Below, in pieces: positions 12,917 through 13,360 of a DNA stretch of 13,360 nucleotides. The position numbers were made by a program, and so were the translations under genes. Each line of letters starts with the position of its first letter. Positions within the stretch are counted from its first letter, which is position 1. The stretch comes from Palsa-870 sp035937155 (GTDB taxonomy: Bacteria; Chloroflexota; Dormibacteria; Dormibacterales; Dormibacteraceae), in assembly GCA_035937155.1 (NCBI GenBank), contig DASYVJ010000080.1:1-13360 (forward strand), in the 5' to 3' direction. The notes under the pieces are model-generated. The model saw only the letters and a program-made list of their open reading frames with translations, made no database searches and was not told the DNA's origin.

Positions 12917-13360
12917 CGGGACCCAGTGCCGCAGCTCGAGCACCCGCTGCCTCAGGGCCTCCTCCGCCTCCAGGGGCGAGTCGATCTCCTGCCGCTCGCG
13001 GTGCCAGCGCTCCATCGCCAGGTCCAGCTGCGCGGACTGCAGTCGCGCGACCTTGAAGTAAGCCGCCAGCCCGCCATGCCTGAAGGCGCGCAAGCGTTGC
13101 TTCAAACGCCGCCACGGGCTGGCCAGGATCGGAATCTCCTCAGGCAGGATGGTGCCCGAGCCGCTGGTCGCCTCCTTTCGCATCTGGTCCACCAACCCCA
13201 TCGCCTCATACCGAATCCCAAACAGAAGTAAGGCGATCACTGCCGCTGTGAACGGCCCGGTCATGATGAGGGTGCGTAGGTGGATCTCGACCAGACCGAA
13301 CAGCGTGCTGTCGATCGGGAAGAAGGTGACCCACGCATCCCATGAGAAATGGGCGGCGAT
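12911..13360 (-). CDS. C-terminal part of a membrane protein, possibly a PrsW-type intramembrane protease (5' end outside window)
   Basis: An open frame of 149 codons runs from the right edge to a TAA at 12911 with no stop. The ATG at 13264 is therefore probably internal and the gene begins beyond the window. The visible part starts IAAHFSWDAWVTFF, followed by hydrophobic segments (LFGLVEI, then FTAAVIALLLFGIRY) and a charged cytoplasmic-looking tail rich in Arg/Glu (SPWRRLKQRLRAFRH, then LDLAMERWHRERQEID). The His followed by an aromatic-Trp-Asp pattern in a membrane context recalls the late His motif of PrsW/CPBP-type proteases, but the glutamate motifs that would confirm it are off the edge. 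It converges on the heme protein gene with a 5-bp gap. Confidence 0.6.
   Translation of the reverse strand: MAAHFSWDAWVTFFPIDSTLFGLVEIHLRTLIMTGPFTAAVIALLLFGIRYEAMGLVDQMRKEATSGSGTILPEEIPILASPWRRLKQRLRAFRHGGLAAYFKVARLQSAQLDLAMERWHRERQEIDSPLEAEEALRQRVLELRHWVPA

Overview
The window is a GC-rich, gene-dense bacterial chromosome segment with no RNA genes, insertion sequences or CRISPR. The gene set (TypA, CspA-type cold shock protein, Liv-type ABC transporter, PPK2, HtrA-like protease, Tat-exported DUF1800/DUF1501 pair, ApbE, ferric-reductase-like heme protein) suggests a free-living, probably soil-dwelling bacterium. Several genes use GTG starts and lack clear Shine-Dalgarno sites. A Chloroflexota/Dormibacterota-like or actinobacterial-like lineage is plausible, but the sequence alone does not settle the phylum.

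Region 1 (1-893, + strand): the 3' end of typA, then a single-domain cold shock gene with a candidate -10, a 17-bp dyad in its leader and a strong GNRA-loop terminator. About 200 bp further on, the last codons of csp, its 3' UTR and its terminator occur again. The stretch in between reads like a decayed csp copy.

Region 2 (892-8469, - strand): seven genes in the same direction. In transcription order they are a tryptophan-rich conserved hypothetical protein, an HtrA-like serine protease without a visible export signal, a PPK2 polyphosphate kinase, and a complete branched-chain-amino-acid-type importer: lipoprotein binding protein (livK), two permeases (livH, livM) and both ATPases fused in one polypeptide (livG-livF). 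A perfect hairpin separates livK from livH.

Region 3 (8511-12905, + strand): five genes packed with gaps of 8 and 1 bp and overlaps of 11 and 4 bp. They are DUF1800 and DUF1501 (both with twin-arginine signals), a 76-residue single-membrane-segment protein, an ApbE-family FMN transferase and a ferric-reductase-like b-heme membrane protein. ApbE, heme membrane protein and a small exported protein with an SGAST motif resemble a stripped-down extracytosolic flavin electron-transfer module. Here it is tied to a DUF1800/DUF1501 pair of unknown function, and this is the most interesting part of the window.

Region 4 (12911-13360, - strand): the C-terminal part of a membrane protein running off the right edge, possibly a PrsW-type intramembrane protease. 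It converges on region 3, and a small inverted repeat covers both stop codons.
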